Source: Omphalotus guepiniiformis (lineage: Eukaryota; Basidiomycota; Agaricomycetes; Agaricales; Omphalotaceae). From it: DNA of 64,000 nt. The notes below the pieces were generated by a model. That model worked only from the letters and a program-made list of their open reading frames with translations, did not search any database and was not told the origin of the DNA. The stretch covers positions 558,001 to 622,000 of the forward strand of contig JAQOOI010000016.1 of NCBI GenBank assembly GCA_028554645.1. The letters run 5' to 3'. This document shows positions 14,778 through 26,543 of the stretch, piece by piece (positions within the stretch are counted from its first letter, which is position 1; the number at the start of each line of letters is the position of its first letter). The translations under genes and the position numbers were made by a program.

Positions 14778-16469
14778 GAGAGATGGTCAAGCGAAATGCT
14801 AGACCTGGTCGTATAAATACAAATTGATATGAAGCGGAAAAATATTCAAAAACTGGAGACTGAGTCACACCCAAGCCTCTCTCTGCCTCTCTCATTGACA
14901 TCATGTAACATGTTGCCTTTCTGCTGTTGGCTGGGCTGTATGGACTTCTCTATATATTCACTGAGCTGTATTTGCCCAATTGCGAAAACAGCTCTAATCT
15001 AATCTTCAATATCCGGCTAAAGCGGTAGGGCGAAAAGGACAGCACATACAGCATAGGCACAGGAACCTCGGTATATAGCTGTTGCTACTGGCGCCGTCAG
15101 GAAGAAAGCCCAGCGTTTAACAGCCTGGTCGTAATCTTCCTATTTTACAGACCCATATAACTCGGAGTATCGTCCGAGGCTCCATTATGGCAGAGTATTC
15201 ATGGGTGTCCTGGACCTGCATTCGATCGTGCTCGTGTTGAATCTTCCTTAGGATGCCACGGTTTCAAGTGCAGAAATTCATTTCAGGTCGTATCTGCCCT
15301 CTGCTTCTGGTTCGGTGAGGACTTCTGGCACCGTCCAAGGTTTTCAATGCGTACATCACCTCAAGCCCAAGTCATTCGGGACGCGACACTGGCATGACGG
15401 AACCGGCCATCTTTGTTGATCCTCAGGTTCAATCAGGCTCATCGAATATTCCCCCCCATACTCATCGATCTACGTATACTTTTCCGTGTACCGGCGCAGC
15501 ACCATTACCTAGCGGTCGTACCTCATACTCCGATTCCTTCTGCAATACAATTTCAACCCGATGGCGAAGAAGAGGAAGACTGTTTTATGTCGAGAAATCA
15601 AAAGAAATGGCAAGCGAGCATTGTCTTCAATTAAAGGCGTGAAGCGAAGAAAGCCACCCAACCACGCCTCGGTGCTACCGTCCACCCTCACGCGCGGCTT
15701 CAATCTTTTATTCATTGTCAATTTCATTAACTTCTCTCCCATTGTAGCATCCCTAGCATAGATAGGTTTGCTTGGTACACCAGGGTACACCTCGAACTTG
15801 AACGATCTTGGGCCTCTCCAGGCCTCTTCTCACTTTCAATTTCAAGAATTTGTAAATGGGTCAAAGCTTCCTCATCTTCAAACTTTTGAAGTTCACCCGT
15901 CCAACCGAGTCGTATGACTTTTGGAAATGCTCACTAGTAGCCCACTGTTCGAGTCATCACGGAAAATTACACCTGCAAGATGCCTGGCTCGCAGGTTTGA
16001 CACCCGACCAGTCAGCACCCGCCCAGTCATTTCTATCGCGGTCCTTTTCCTTGAATGGACGTCTTTGGGCTCTGCAAGTCAAGGACAAACCAGGAATGAC
16101 TCCGATGAGTAACAACGAGGAGCTCAAGAAACGGTTTTTGGAGGTATCCGAACATGAACGAACTTCGTGAAGTATCTCGTTGACCGATAGTATCTCAGGC
16201 ACTTCAGTCGGAATTTTGTACTCGATATAATGGTAGGATCATTCTATCGCAAAGAAAATCAAGTGCAGATCTTCCTAGTCGAGAGCTGGAAACATACAGG
16301 CGTAAGTCTCTTTTCAGTAAAGTTGTATTTGTCTTTAATCCGAAAACCCGTAGGTCTAGCAGTGATACACATCTTGGTCCCCCTCCCCTATCTTCTGTGC
16401 GATATTCAGGATGTATAAGAACCATGGGAAGACTTCAAGAACTGCAACATTCACACTATCTAATCTACA
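14778..16469. other. Long intergenic region between ARG5,6 and the adenylating reductase
   Basis: About 1.7 kb lies between divergent genes. Small open frames (15394-15642 plus, 15509-15790 minus, 15856-16170 plus) overlap each other and carry no motif I trust. The 15856 frame starts MGQSFLIF and resembles the opening of an agaric family, but breaks off. It is mainly regulatory space plus possible relics. Confidence 0.4.
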
Positions 16470-19400
16470 ATGGCAGTTCTTCCGCCGACGGCTTACGATA
16501 CTCCTGCCTACCCATCTCTGAAGCTCACTGTTCCTGAGCTGCTAGATTTTCACTACGAGCATAATCCTGGTTTCCCTCTATATGTATACGCAGAAGACGG
16601 CACAGACAAAGTCACCAGGATATCTTGCTTAGAATTCGTACGAGCCAGCCACCGCGCTGGCAAGGCAGTTCTCGGTGACCGCGGTCTGTCTTCTCAGCGC
16701 GAAGTAATCGGTATAATCGCACAGGTGGATACCATCGTATACCATGCCCTCAATGCTGGCTTGATGAAAGCCGGCTTCATAGTGAGTATTACTTTCTTGT
16801 TCCTTCGGCAGCTCAACTCAATAATCTGTGTAGCCGTTCCCAATTTCTCCGCGTAACTCTCCGACGGCTGTCATCAACCTTCTGCGAAAGACGTTTGCGC
16901 ATAGGCTACTCACCACACATGGTACATTGAACGATCTCGTTGAGAGCGTCAAGTCTGAACTATCTTTGACGTATCCGGACTACGAGCTCAGTATTGAGGA
17001 AGTTCCTTCTCTCAACGAAGTTTATCCCAAGCTTGGGAAGGAGACGTTGTCAGACCTCTTCGTCGCTCTTCCAGCCATGTTGAAACCGGATGATTCTGAA
17101 GTCGGTTTGTATATGCACTCGTCTGGCAGCACTGGGCTTCCTAAAGCGATTCCTTGGACATTCATCTTTTTAAAGGATAGCATGGAGAATCGTAAGCACG
17201 TTCTGAACCATTTAGAGTAGCGAGGTTATTGACAGGAATTCGTTCTAGGCGGTATTCAAGAGTCTAGAACCCGTGGTTTAATAACTCAACAGGGTGCTAT
17301 GGCACTTCCTGCGTTCCATTCGTTTGGATTGTTAACACAACTAGTTGATGCATTATACAACCCCTTGACTAATACGGTCTTCCCGCCTGTTGTTGTGAAG
17401 CCAGACGCACTTCCGGTCATGCCCACACCAGATGATCTAATTTCGTACATATCACGAACGCACACGGACTCACTCATCATCATGCCTACATTTTTGCATA
17501 TCTGGTCACAAAACCCAGAGCATGTCAAGATATTGAGCTCACTCAAAATAGTGGTAAGTCAATATCGGCTAGTGCACTACGGACACAAATCTGATTTTTT
17601 GTGTTTGAATTCTCAGTGCTTCGGTGGTGGACCGCTTGCACCGGCTACGGGCGATTTTCTGGTGTCTCAAGGCGTGAATCTTTGTTCGATTTACGGAGGA
17701 ACAGAAATTGGTGCTGTAGTGTCTTTAAGACTCGACGCACGATGTGAAAAAGACTGGCTATACATCCGATTTTCTGACCGAGTTCAGATCCGCTGGATAC
17801 CCCAAGGTGATGGAACTTTTGAATGTCAATTCTTGGTAATTAATGTCACTTGTGATATCCTTCGTTCCGATGACTGACTTCGGTACGTTTGATGGCGGGG
17901 ATAGGCAAGTGACCTTCACCATCTTGGGGTCGAGAATTTACCGGATGTGAGAGGATACACGTCTTTGGATGTTTTTGAGCCTCATCCTATAAGAGCTGGT
18001 CTGTGGAAAATGTATGCTCTTTGTGATTATGCTTTCGGGCTTGATATTCTGAATGTTTGTTTTTCAGAGTCGGACGTGCCGATGATGTGTTGATCCACTC
18101 ATCGGGTGAGAAGACGGTCCCAGCCCCCATGGAAGCAATCATCTCATCAAGCCCCTTGATCAGTATACATGTCGCTTCTAATATCTATTGTCTATTGAGA
18201 TTTGTGTATAGGATCAGAGGCGCAATCATGTTCGGACGTCAGCGTGACCAAGCTGGTATACTCGTCGAGCCATATCCTAGCGAGCAGGTAGACGTGAGCG
18301 ACTACTACCAGGTCTCCCAGTTCCGGAACAAAATATGGTATGTTGGTAGATTGAACGATGATTCTTTGATATGGTTTGACGGTTTGTCTTAGGCCTGTCA
18401 TTGAAGAGGCGAATAAGGGTGCTCCCAACTTTAGTAGGATTTTCAAGGAAATGATCTTGATTACCTCTCCGGAAAAACCTCTTCCTCGAGTGGCAAAGGG
18501 AACAGTTTCGAGGGAAGCGTCGATTCAGGTGTATGAAGAAGAAATCAATAAACTGTGGGTACTTCTCGTTTCTTGAATGAACACCAGCACTCATCAGTAT
18601 GCTAGATACGAGACAATAGAGTCCAACTCAGGCGGAGAAGAAGTGGTACCACCCAAGACTTGGTCCGCCGAGGACCTGCGAGAGTGGCTAATGGCACAGG
18701 CATATGATATCCTGTCAACAATTCATTCACAAACTGTGGATATTTTCGAGCAGGGATTCGACAGGTAATCTCACCATCATAGTCATTACAGTTCATGACT
18801 GATCATTGATCCTCGTAGCTTGGCTGCGACAATGCTACGTCTGCGGATCACTAGTGCTCTGCGTAAAGCCAAGGACTCCGATGTTCAGGCTGTCGCCCGG
18901 CACATCAATCAAACCACGATTTACAACCACCCCACCATTGAGAGCCTCGCGGCGTTCATCGTGGGATTGCTTCACGGAGAGAGCTCTGAGAATAGCCACG
19001 AGGCTGCGATAGAGAAGACGATTGAGAAATACGGCCAAGGGCTCGATACGCCGATTGCGAAACTTAGTCACGGTGGAGAGGGGGAGAAGAAGGCCGTTGT
19101 CCTTCTTACTGGCTCAACAGGAAATCTTGGAGCGCAGATGTTGGAATCATTGTTGCGCAAGGACTCGGTAGCGCGTGTATACGCACTGAATCGGCCTTCG
19201 AAGCGGATGTCGATATTCGATAGGCAGCGGGAGCGATTCGAGGACAAGACGTTGGACGTGAGTCTCTTGTCATCCAAGAAACTTATCTTCTTGGAAGGCG
19301 ACACCTCTCAGCCGAGTATGGGTTTGTCGGAGAGTGTGATTGATGAGGTGATTTTTTTTCAATAAGATTCTCTTTTTGTACAAAACTGACGCGTTTCCAT

Positions 19401-20483
19401 ATCTAGCTCCGAGAGAATTTGACGACGATCATTCACAATGCATGGAGATTGGACTTCAATCTATCGCTCAACTCATTCGAGTCGAATATCAGAGGGTCTC
19501 GGAATCTCATTGATCTGGCTCGTTCCAGTCGTCATGGCTCCTCACTCCGGTTCTTGTTCACCTCCTCAATCGGGTCCACTCTGCCCTGGGATAGGACCAA
19601 GGGACCTTACCCCGAAGAAGTTGTGACTGACGCGCGATACGCAGTTGGATCAGGCTATGGCGAGAGCAAGTATATCGTAGAACGAGTAGGTTTTTAGCTC
19701 TTTGTTTTGATTTTCCTTTTACTAACTATGTTGTGATAAGATACTTGCGAAGAGTGGACTACATGCCACCTCGTTCAGGATAGGTCAGATCGCCGGTGGA
19801 TGGCCAAATGGAGCATGGGCAACATCGGACTGGTTCCCGATTCTCGTCAAGTCAAGTGTTGCTCTAGGGGTGCTCCCGAATGCTCATGGAGTAAGTCGTG
19901 TCTTTCATGGTCCGGATGTGAAGCGGCGGAGCTGATGAGATGTATGAAAGGTCATCTCATGGATTCCAATGGACGCCGTGTCCGACGCGATTCTCGATGT
20001 GGGCGTTGCAGAAAGTGCGCCTTTGGCCGTCAATATCGTTCATCCTAGACCTGTCTCATGGACGTCGATCATTGAGGCGATTCGAAACACTATCGTTCGC
20101 GAGAAGAAGCTTGCCGACAATGCTCTCCGACTGGTGTCGTTCCAGGAGTGGTTTGCGGAGGTTCAGAGACGAGCTGAAGTCGAACCTGAGAAGGTTGCTC
20201 AGGAAATTGTCAGTAATTTATGGCTTTTCTTGTTCTGACCTTCACTAATCAATTTGGTATTTTGTAGCCTGCGGTCAAACTTATCGATTTTTTCAGCGCG
20301 ATGTCAGTTGCTGACGAGGCGATTGGGTTATTGGATGAGTCCAGTACGATGGAGAGCACTGGACTGACGCCTTTGAGCCATGTCAACGTTCAGCGGCTCA
20401 GTCCGAGAATGAAGAATCTAGAGCCACTGGACGCCCATCTTGCTGAGCAATGGGTTAAATATTGGATACAATGTGGTTTGTGA
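16470..20483 (+). CDS. NRPS-like adenylation-thiolation-reductase enzyme (carboxylic acid reductase type)
   Basis: About 13 exons join to roughly 1,090 residues. The adenylation domain (residues about 20-560) has the AMP loop HSSGSTGLPKAI, ALPAFHSFGLLTQL, YGGTEIGAV and the catalytic lysine in PRVAKGTVSRE. The carrier domain has FEQGFDSLAATMLRLR, whose Ser (near 617) accepts phosphopantetheine. The reductase (from about 700) has NAD(P)H loop LLTGSTGNLGAQ, FTSSIGS and the YGESK dyad. There is no condensation domain. Family role: it activates one carboxylic acid as AMP ester then thioester and reduces it to aldehyde or alcohol; known relatives take aryl or amino-adipate-like acids. The substrate cannot be read by eye. 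Between 17192 and 17249 an intron ending ttctag restores the frame (MENRGIQESRT). No P450, transporter or regulator adjoins it. Confidence 0.88.
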
Positions 20484-20898
20484 AATGTCAGATTAGTCTT
20501 GTGTATGATATTCCCAACATGTTAGATCGAGATGATATTTATTATGAAGTTTGTCATGACCATGCTCGACCAATTCATACAGAAAAGTCTCTGAATTTGG
20601 TGATTTAGAACGTAGCATCAGACGCTTCAGTACAGTTGAATTGTATCGCCAAGGTTTGGACTTTAGAATCAAAGAAGAATTGCTTCCTACGCACTTCATT
20701 TGCCACCCAGACTCACAACGAAGACATAAATAGAACAATGTCTACGTCTACATTTACAGCGATATCAAAGTATGAATATGGGTATGGTAGAAAGCAGGAT
20801 ATCCAGGAAAAATAATCACAACTCACTCACCTTCCCCGACTATCTCAACCTCCGCCGCATCTCTCCCCTGTACCTGTCCCTGTCTCTCATCTGCTCAT
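20484..20898. other. Convergent 3' intergenic space
   Basis: This lies between the reductase (+) and the small minus-strand gene. Open frames here are shadows, and I see nothing supported. Confidence 0.35.
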
Positions 20899-21446
20899 TC
20901 AACTTCCCGCCAACACAATCGCAGCTCCCCTCACCCAACTTTCCGCTCTGTCGAAGTAGTGTGGGAGTGTTCCGTGCATTGTATTGTCGCCTGTGATTTC
21001 TACAACGTTCATAGCGAAGACGGTCTGTTGAGTGTGTGTTTGTCAGTGCAAGGGGGTGGTGAGGAAAAGGGTGTGAGACGTACGGCCGACGAAGGAGGAG
21101 GAATATCAGTGTCAGGTAAGTTAAGAGATTTGCTTCAAAATTGAAATAGATTACTATCGGGAGTAACCACCGTGTGTACGAGACTCATCAGCGCTATCCC
21201 GGCTTGAATTTCTTCTAGCTTCTGCATCCTCCTACTGACACTACTGAAAGCCTTGATATCAATTACTAGCATAACCCAAACGCAAAAGATCAGAGAAAAA
21301 AACTTACAAGAGCCATCACGATTCACATTACCCAATCTCTTATTCAATATTGCTCCGAGTCTCGTCTTCTCGATCCTCTGAATTTCATCTAAAAGACTCG
21401 CGCATTCCTTGCTCAATTGAGAATGCTTCGTGTGATTCGGTCGCAT
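20899..21446 (-). CDS. Small multi-exon protein of unknown function
   Basis: Frame fragments with consistent codon texture lie on the minus strand. The first exon starts MRPNHTKHSQLSKEC and contains a charged helix (SLLDEIQRIEKTRLGAILNK). The second holds VSRRMQKLEEIQAGIALMSL. A third runs SLNLPDTDIPPPSSA. After an intron (gtacgt...caacag) a last exon TVFAMNVVEITGDNTMHG... ends at 20899 with an LAGS C-terminus. The junction between the second and third exon is not resolved: the best acceptor (ttgaag) does not restore the frame with the obvious donor. A helical, possibly complex-forming protein of about 130 residues is likely. I do not recognise the family. Confidence 0.45.
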
Positions 21447-21541
21447 CAGTTGCGGGTTTAGAGTGAGCTACCTCTTCTGTGGGCGTCCTGCGCAACACTA
21501 CTCTGACCTACATGGCTATACTATACATGATTAAATATATC

Positions 21542-21624
21542 GGGGGTATAGCTCAGCTGGGAGAGCAGTAGACTGAAGCTACAAGTTCTTCTGAAGGTCC
21601 CGCGTTCGATCCGCGGTACCCCCA
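21542..21624 (+). tRNA. tRNA-Phe (GAA) with a 10-nt intron
   Basis: The acceptor arms GGGGGTA and TACCCCC pair, followed by discriminator A (21624). The D arm is GCTC/GAGC and the T arm CCGCG TTCGATC CGCGG. The anticodon loop CTGAAG holds GAA at 21575-21577. An intron of ten bases (21579-21588) sits at the canonical position after base 37; removing it gives exactly 73 nt. The anticodon stem has a G-A opposition at 27-43 and a wobble at 28-42. Confidence 0.92.
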
Positions 21625-21941
21625 ATCCATTGCATTAGTAAAGCTCTTTTTGTTTGGCAGAATTGCTCAGTCTACATCTATATATTGCTACAATATCAAC
21701 AGGAATGTATGTACAATATATATCTCGCAAGCAACAGAGCAACAGCATTGTTAGAGGTGATGGCATGATTTAGAGACCAGCCTCGTGAGGTCTACGAAAA
21801 TAGTCACGCTCGCGATAATCACGATTTCCGTTTCTGCCTTGTATCCGATTGACTAGCCACTGCTAAGGGCGTCTGCGACGATTTGACCGTGGCACATAGA
21901 AGAACACTACGACCAACAGAGACATATTCTTGAAGATTCCA
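21625..21941. other. Intergenic region between tRNA-Phe and UBC13
   Basis: There is no gene. It contains the UBC13 promoter and 5' leader. There is no clear TATA box. Confidence 0.35.
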
Positions 21942-22987
21942 ATGGCTGGTTTACCGAAACGTATTGCACTCGTGGCTATTCTACAACGCTTGGACTAACC
22001 AATATTGTTTCTCTTTATCTCATTCTCTTCGTGTGATCATGCTTAAATGATCTCTCTCAACTCTGTCGTATGTATGTGTGGTGGTATTGCAACTGTTCTC
22101 AAATGGTGTCGAACCTGGGTTGTACACTAACCGCAATCAACCCTGCTTGAATGGAACTGGGATGGATTACATCGACCTGGCTCTCATCGGAATCCTGATG
22201 TATCTGCCCTCTGCGCGCGGGACGTAATCTGAATTGGAATCATATAGCGTATTATCAAGGTGCGTCGTTTGCATCCTCATCTGTGGCTCTGGGTACTGAA
22301 CGCCGCCCTTTCATACAGGAGACCGAACGACTTGTCTTGGATCCGGCACCAGGAATTACAGCCGCACCCCACGATGATAATCTGCGTTATTTCGATGTCA
22401 CCATAGAAGGTCCTGGGGGGAGTCCATTTCAGAGTGCGTGATAAACGTCTCTCCTGATTTCGCCAAGGCTTCACTTTGATGCGTCCTTCTGGCGTAGATG
22501 TCAAAGGATAATATCTCTGACCTCTTTTTCACTTTCTTTGTTTACTACAGATGGAATTTTCAAGCTTGAGCTCTTTCTTCCTGAAGAGTATCCTATGGCT
22601 CCCCCCAAAGTGCGATTCTTAACCAAGATATATCATCCGAATATTGGTATGGCGTTTCCTTTCCTGGAATATTGGCGTCAGCTCAAGTGTTTCCTCCATT
22701 CCTCTTTGTAAAGACAAACTTGGTCGAATTTGTCTAGATATCCTTAAGGGTGAGCCACGCCTCCTTTGCCCCTATCAGCCTAGTCTCAATGACGCCCAAA
22801 TTTCTTTGCAGATAAATGGTCTCCCGCCCTGCAAATTCGAACTGTCCTTCTCTCAGTGCAGGCTTTACTGAGCGCACCAAATCCCGATGACCCTCTTGCG
22901 ACCGATGTCGCAAAGCACTACAAGGAGGACGAAAAGGATGCACAGCGCGTTAGTCGAGAGTGGACTGAGAAGTATGCCGTCGTGTAG
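21942..22987 (+). CDS. ubc13: Ubiquitin-conjugating enzyme E2 N (UBC13)
   Basis: Exons encode MAGLPKRI, then [24 protein letters not shown], the HPN motif region ([26 protein letters not shown]), [12 protein letters not shown] with the catalytic Cys, [29 protein letters not shown] and a C-terminus ending TEKYAVV. This is a near complete match to UBC13, about 150 residues. Role: with a UEV partner (Mms2/Uev1) it builds Lys63-linked chains in DNA-damage tolerance and signalling. The first intron is odd: CGTATT occurs at both borders, and the only canonical splice that keeps the frame (donor gtggct after residue 10) inserts four residues, giving [15 protein letters not shown]. The rest of the structure is conventional. 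Confidence 0.93.
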
Positions 22988-23565
22988 TGAGTGATAGTGA
23001 AGTGGGAAGGCTATACGAATATGTGAAGTCGGAGGGAGGCTAGAGATTCGGAAGGAAGAGAGTACGCTCGGGTTTGTGAGGATGTAAGCTAGGCAAGGAC
23101 ACACGGATGTTGTCTGTTGGATTGTGTTACAGTTTGATAAGTTAATGGTGAATACTCGGCCTGTTTTTTCGTAGCTCTTTTAAACATTTGTATATAACGA
23201 TGTTGTCACGTTCGCGATTGTTTGGAGAATATCTTTAGGCGCTACCACCTGTTATCAAAGAGGACACTCGAATGTATTGATCGCAGCAAGCCTCTCACGT
23301 TGCACAGCAGGAATTACTGTCTCCTTCGCAAATTTGTGTCTCATTCTTCTTGCCAGATATAGCACTGATTAAATGTGCGGAGCGGGTAGTAAAGGTCGCC
23401 TCTGGGAACTAGGAAGATGAGGGAAGGGAAAGGGCTTTAATAGAGTCCAAAAAGCGGGAACACTCGACCCATACATAAGAGCTGATATATACGCTGATAT
23501 ATGACAAACATACAAAGTTGATACAATCAGCACAGAGATAGCTAAAGCAGCCGCGAGAAGTACGG
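22988..23565. other. Convergent 3' intergenic space
   Basis: This lies between UBC13 (+) and the DUF6593 gene (-). Minus-strand text 22865-23104 is a shadow. No gene is seen. Confidence 0.35.
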
Positions 23566-24511
23566 TTATTCGGCTTGTAGTCTATCGAGAATGGCAAGCG
23601 TCGCGATGATCCATGCTGTAATTGTAAGGCCTCTTTCCGAAATGTAGATTGGGTGAGATTCGTCCTGTCAAGATGAACCAAATTATACATTAGAGCAAAG
23701 CACACGAAGGAGAGTGAACAAGACGAACACTGAAAGCACCATCCCTCGATGCGAGTCTCGCTGTAGTCGCTACTGGGTGCTTTGAATCCTTCGCATATAG
23801 TTCACGATACATGCTATCCGGGAAGGCAGGGTTGCTCCCGCATAAGACCTGTTTCCACTTGTATTCTACGCCGTCAGGAGCGAGGAACGTCCTTGAGCCG
23901 GATGACCCCCTGTGACGGAACGTTAGCTCATGCTGAATAAAAGAGAAATATCGGCGGCAAAGACGGACATGATACCGGTCTTTTTCAGAATATCCTTGAC
24001 CGCAGTTGTTTTGGTTCCTATCGTTATACTAACAATCATTAGACTTGGCCCGGAACGAATGGCCAATTTGGCCAGAACCCACAACATACCTGCTCTTGTC
24101 CATCGACTTTAGGTTCCACTCTACTCTGAAAATCTCAGACCCACTCTCTCCGTGACGTATAACCAACGACGTCGCATCCGACAGGCTTGAGAACGCGACT
24201 GACCGATCGCTCGAATTCGGGGTTTTGTTAATGTACGAGACTTGCATCTTCAATCCGCCATCCAGATTACCTGAACCTAGCAACGAATTCACGACTAAGC
24301 CAGAGCGGTCAAATGGGAAGTCAGTGGGTAAGAACAATTTACCACCAGATCCTAGGATGAAGCTTGCTGTCGTGGGTACTGCGGGTTTGCGCCATAGTCT
24401 TTTGACGTAGTGATCTGGGATGATATCTAAAGAGTCTGCTGAATCGTACTCTGAATTATCACCGTACTCTCGCGAACGAATGACCAAGGCGCCTGAAGGT
24501 GTGTAGACCAT
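23566..24511 (-). CDS. DUF6593-domain protein, function unknown
   Basis: Four exons join in frame. Exon 1 starts MVYTPSGALVIRSREYG and carries LVIRHGESGSEIFRVEWNL. A short exon follows (SITIGTKTTAVKDILKKTG). Then comes SSGSRTFLAPDGVEYKWKQ, and a last exon ending RGLTITAWIIATLAILDRLQAE. The order 'strand - VEW - S..ILKK.G - SRTF.APDG.EYKWK - closing hydrophobic strand' is the DUF6593 pattern, a family abundant in Agaricomycetes with no known biochemical role. The middle exon uses donor GTCCGT (not the earlier GTATCA) because only that keeps the frame. The N-terminus has a Ser-rich linker and no signal peptide. Length is about 260 residues. Confidence 0.75.
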
Positions 24512-25553
24512 GGAGTGTCTGTGTGAGGGTCAAAGGATGAATGAGACGAGTTGAAGGGTGCCTGATGAGAACGATCCGAGTCCCGAGTCCCGAGAAAAAT
24601 CTGATATGGAAGGAAGTACATATAACCGGTTGATGGTGAGATTGTTTAGCTTCAGATTCAGCGTGATGCTTGGATGTGATGGAGCCTGAACGTTGAACAG
24701 TTGAACGATGAACGTACTTGGTAGGCGCAGAGCTCGAGTCGACGTCCTACAGATGAGAGCATCGGGCCTCTGACCTGGACTCCTGGCTCAGGCTGCCCAT
24801 GTCGATGTCAACTTATCTTGCATGGTAGAAAGAATGACTGTTTCTTTGATAAAGTAGAGAAGCGAGCAGTTTGTGAAGGCGATTGTAGCAAGACCGTAAA
24901 CAAGTTGAAGTTAGCCTCCGAAGCGCGTAATCATTAATTGAACGTAAGAGCTCAAAGGAGCTTCCACAGGTAAAGAAAAGAAATTGCTGAAAAACGTATT
25001 CACTATATACAAAAGCGTTTGGAAAGCCCTACATTATCATACATAGCTTCAGAGGCCGAGGTGCGAATCCTAAAAGATGCAATTTTCGACATCATGCAAC
25101 CAAATCATTTCGAAGGATTCGTGGACTAGCAGTATGATGGTGTTTCTCAACGTCCGATTTGATACTAACAGATACTCTGTACTGCCTATGGAAGGCGCCT
25201 GGGATAATGGAAGACTCGAGTTTATATCTGGCTCAGAAAGCTCTACACCACAGCATTCACTTTGATCGCTTCCTTGCAGGAAGGATATACGTAGAAAGAA
25301 AACAGGTTCAATCACCAGCCTAAGTTGGAAGATAATTCAATTGAGGCAGTGAGCGCTTTCGTCACTTCCTTTCCTTGCACCTTTCGTCCACCCTACCGTA
25401 ACACACATCCCCGTCTGCTCGATCAAATTCCTCTCATATAACCCCCATCTCCTTACTCTCTTCACCTACAACTTCGCATGCCGCCTCAGACGGTGGTACT
25501 TCTACCTCCCGAGGCGTCGTGTTCCTCCCCAGGGAACAACTCGGGGCTCTGGA
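24512..25553. other. Intergenic region, with a pyrimidine-rich promoter-like stretch near 25.40-25.47 kb
   Basis: A C/T-rich leader (about 25380-25477), like the leaders of well-expressed fungal genes, precedes an ATG at 25478. The frame that follows (MPPQTVVLLPPEASC..., to 25663) has no recognisable domain and runs antisense into the F-box relic. It may be the head of a gene cut by that rearrangement. Other open frames (25070-25315) are unsupported. Confidence 0.35.
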
Positions 25554-25739
25554 CTATACCAGTACCGCGGAGTCTTGAGCAGAAAAGTCTCGGACAAACT
25601 TTGAGCGACGAACACAATATAAGAGAGGAATCAAAACTTGGGTTGCGGATGGAGCGGTTATAGAGAGGTGGTTGAGGGAAGCACGACTTCGAGAGATAGA
25701 CGATATTGGGATGAGGATTAAGAGGTGGGATTGAATGCC

Positions 25740-26543
25740 GTTTGATGAGGGAGATATTCCTTCTAAGATCATAGTCTTGGTTGTCAAACTTTCCAAGGAA
25801 TAATTGAGCAGACCCATATCATCCAGAGAGACACCCTTTGATTACACACTTGTCAACTGTGCATAGGACAGTTGATATAGTGTCGGGTAAAGGGGTAAGG
25901 TGACGGCTTGCAATTTCGGGGAATTCTTGAATGCACGCAGGTGTCTGGCGAGCATCCTGCATTCTTCAAGATGATTCGTATGAGATTGGTCAATGTCCAG
26001 GGACTGTAGAGCAGGAAACCCAGAGTGAGGCAACAAGCACGAAATATACTTCATTAGAGCGGGTGGAAATTCTAGGCGGATGCGATACCATCGATGGGAT
26101 TCATCTGCAAGCATACGGTACATATCCTGTATGATTTCGATATCACCCTGACGCAGGAATCTATTGAGATAGAATGTTCAAATTTCAGCGGTTCATTTCT
26201 GGACCTGTACAGGTAAACACGTAGGAAGCCTCGATTCCTCGATTCGCACAGAGCCGAGAAAAACGAGGGGTAATGTCCACATGAAGATGAAAAGGGGCCC
26301 AGATGCGAGAGTGTGAGAGGGCGAGCATCCGCCAGAAAGAGCAGGTCTCCGAGAGGGTGAGGGGTAAAGGCCAATGATCGCAGAATGATTGCAGACCTCA
26401 TTGAATATCTCCAGAAGAATTTCCGATGGAAGTTTAAGGATAGGAGTTCTGATACTTCTGAACTTGCTGCCGTTTGCTCGAGTCGCCAGTCTGTATGTCA
26501 CTAAAATAGTCCAAGTATCGCTCCGTAATTTTGACCTCGACAA
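25740..26543 (-). pseudogene. Second F-box/LRR copy, inverted and multiply frameshifted
   Basis: The minus strand shows an intact F-box start (ILKLPSEILLEIFNEVC) at about 26.42 kb. After a frame change it shows CSFWRMLALSHSRIWAPFH, then LRVYLYRSRNEPL in another frame, then MLADESHRWYRIRLEFPP to QLSYAQLTSV in a further change. Several blocks are nearly identical to the copy at 0.55-1.1 kb (AFKNSPKLQAVT, ADESHRWYRIR). Similarity continues down to about 25.74 kb (DDMGLLNYSLESLT), then fades. At least three frame changes without good introns mark it as dead. The copy shows what the first one has lost, namely the F-box. Confidence 0.7.

Noticed and set aside
15856..16170. Small agaric protein starting MGQSFLIF
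   Set aside because: Only the first residues resemble a known opening; the rest has no conserved block, and an overlapping frame competes.
25478..25732. Plus-strand gene starting MPPQTVVLLPP
   Set aside because: Although preceded by a promoter-like C/T-rich leader, the frame is short and its downstream part is antisense to the F-box relic. No splicing restores a longer protein.
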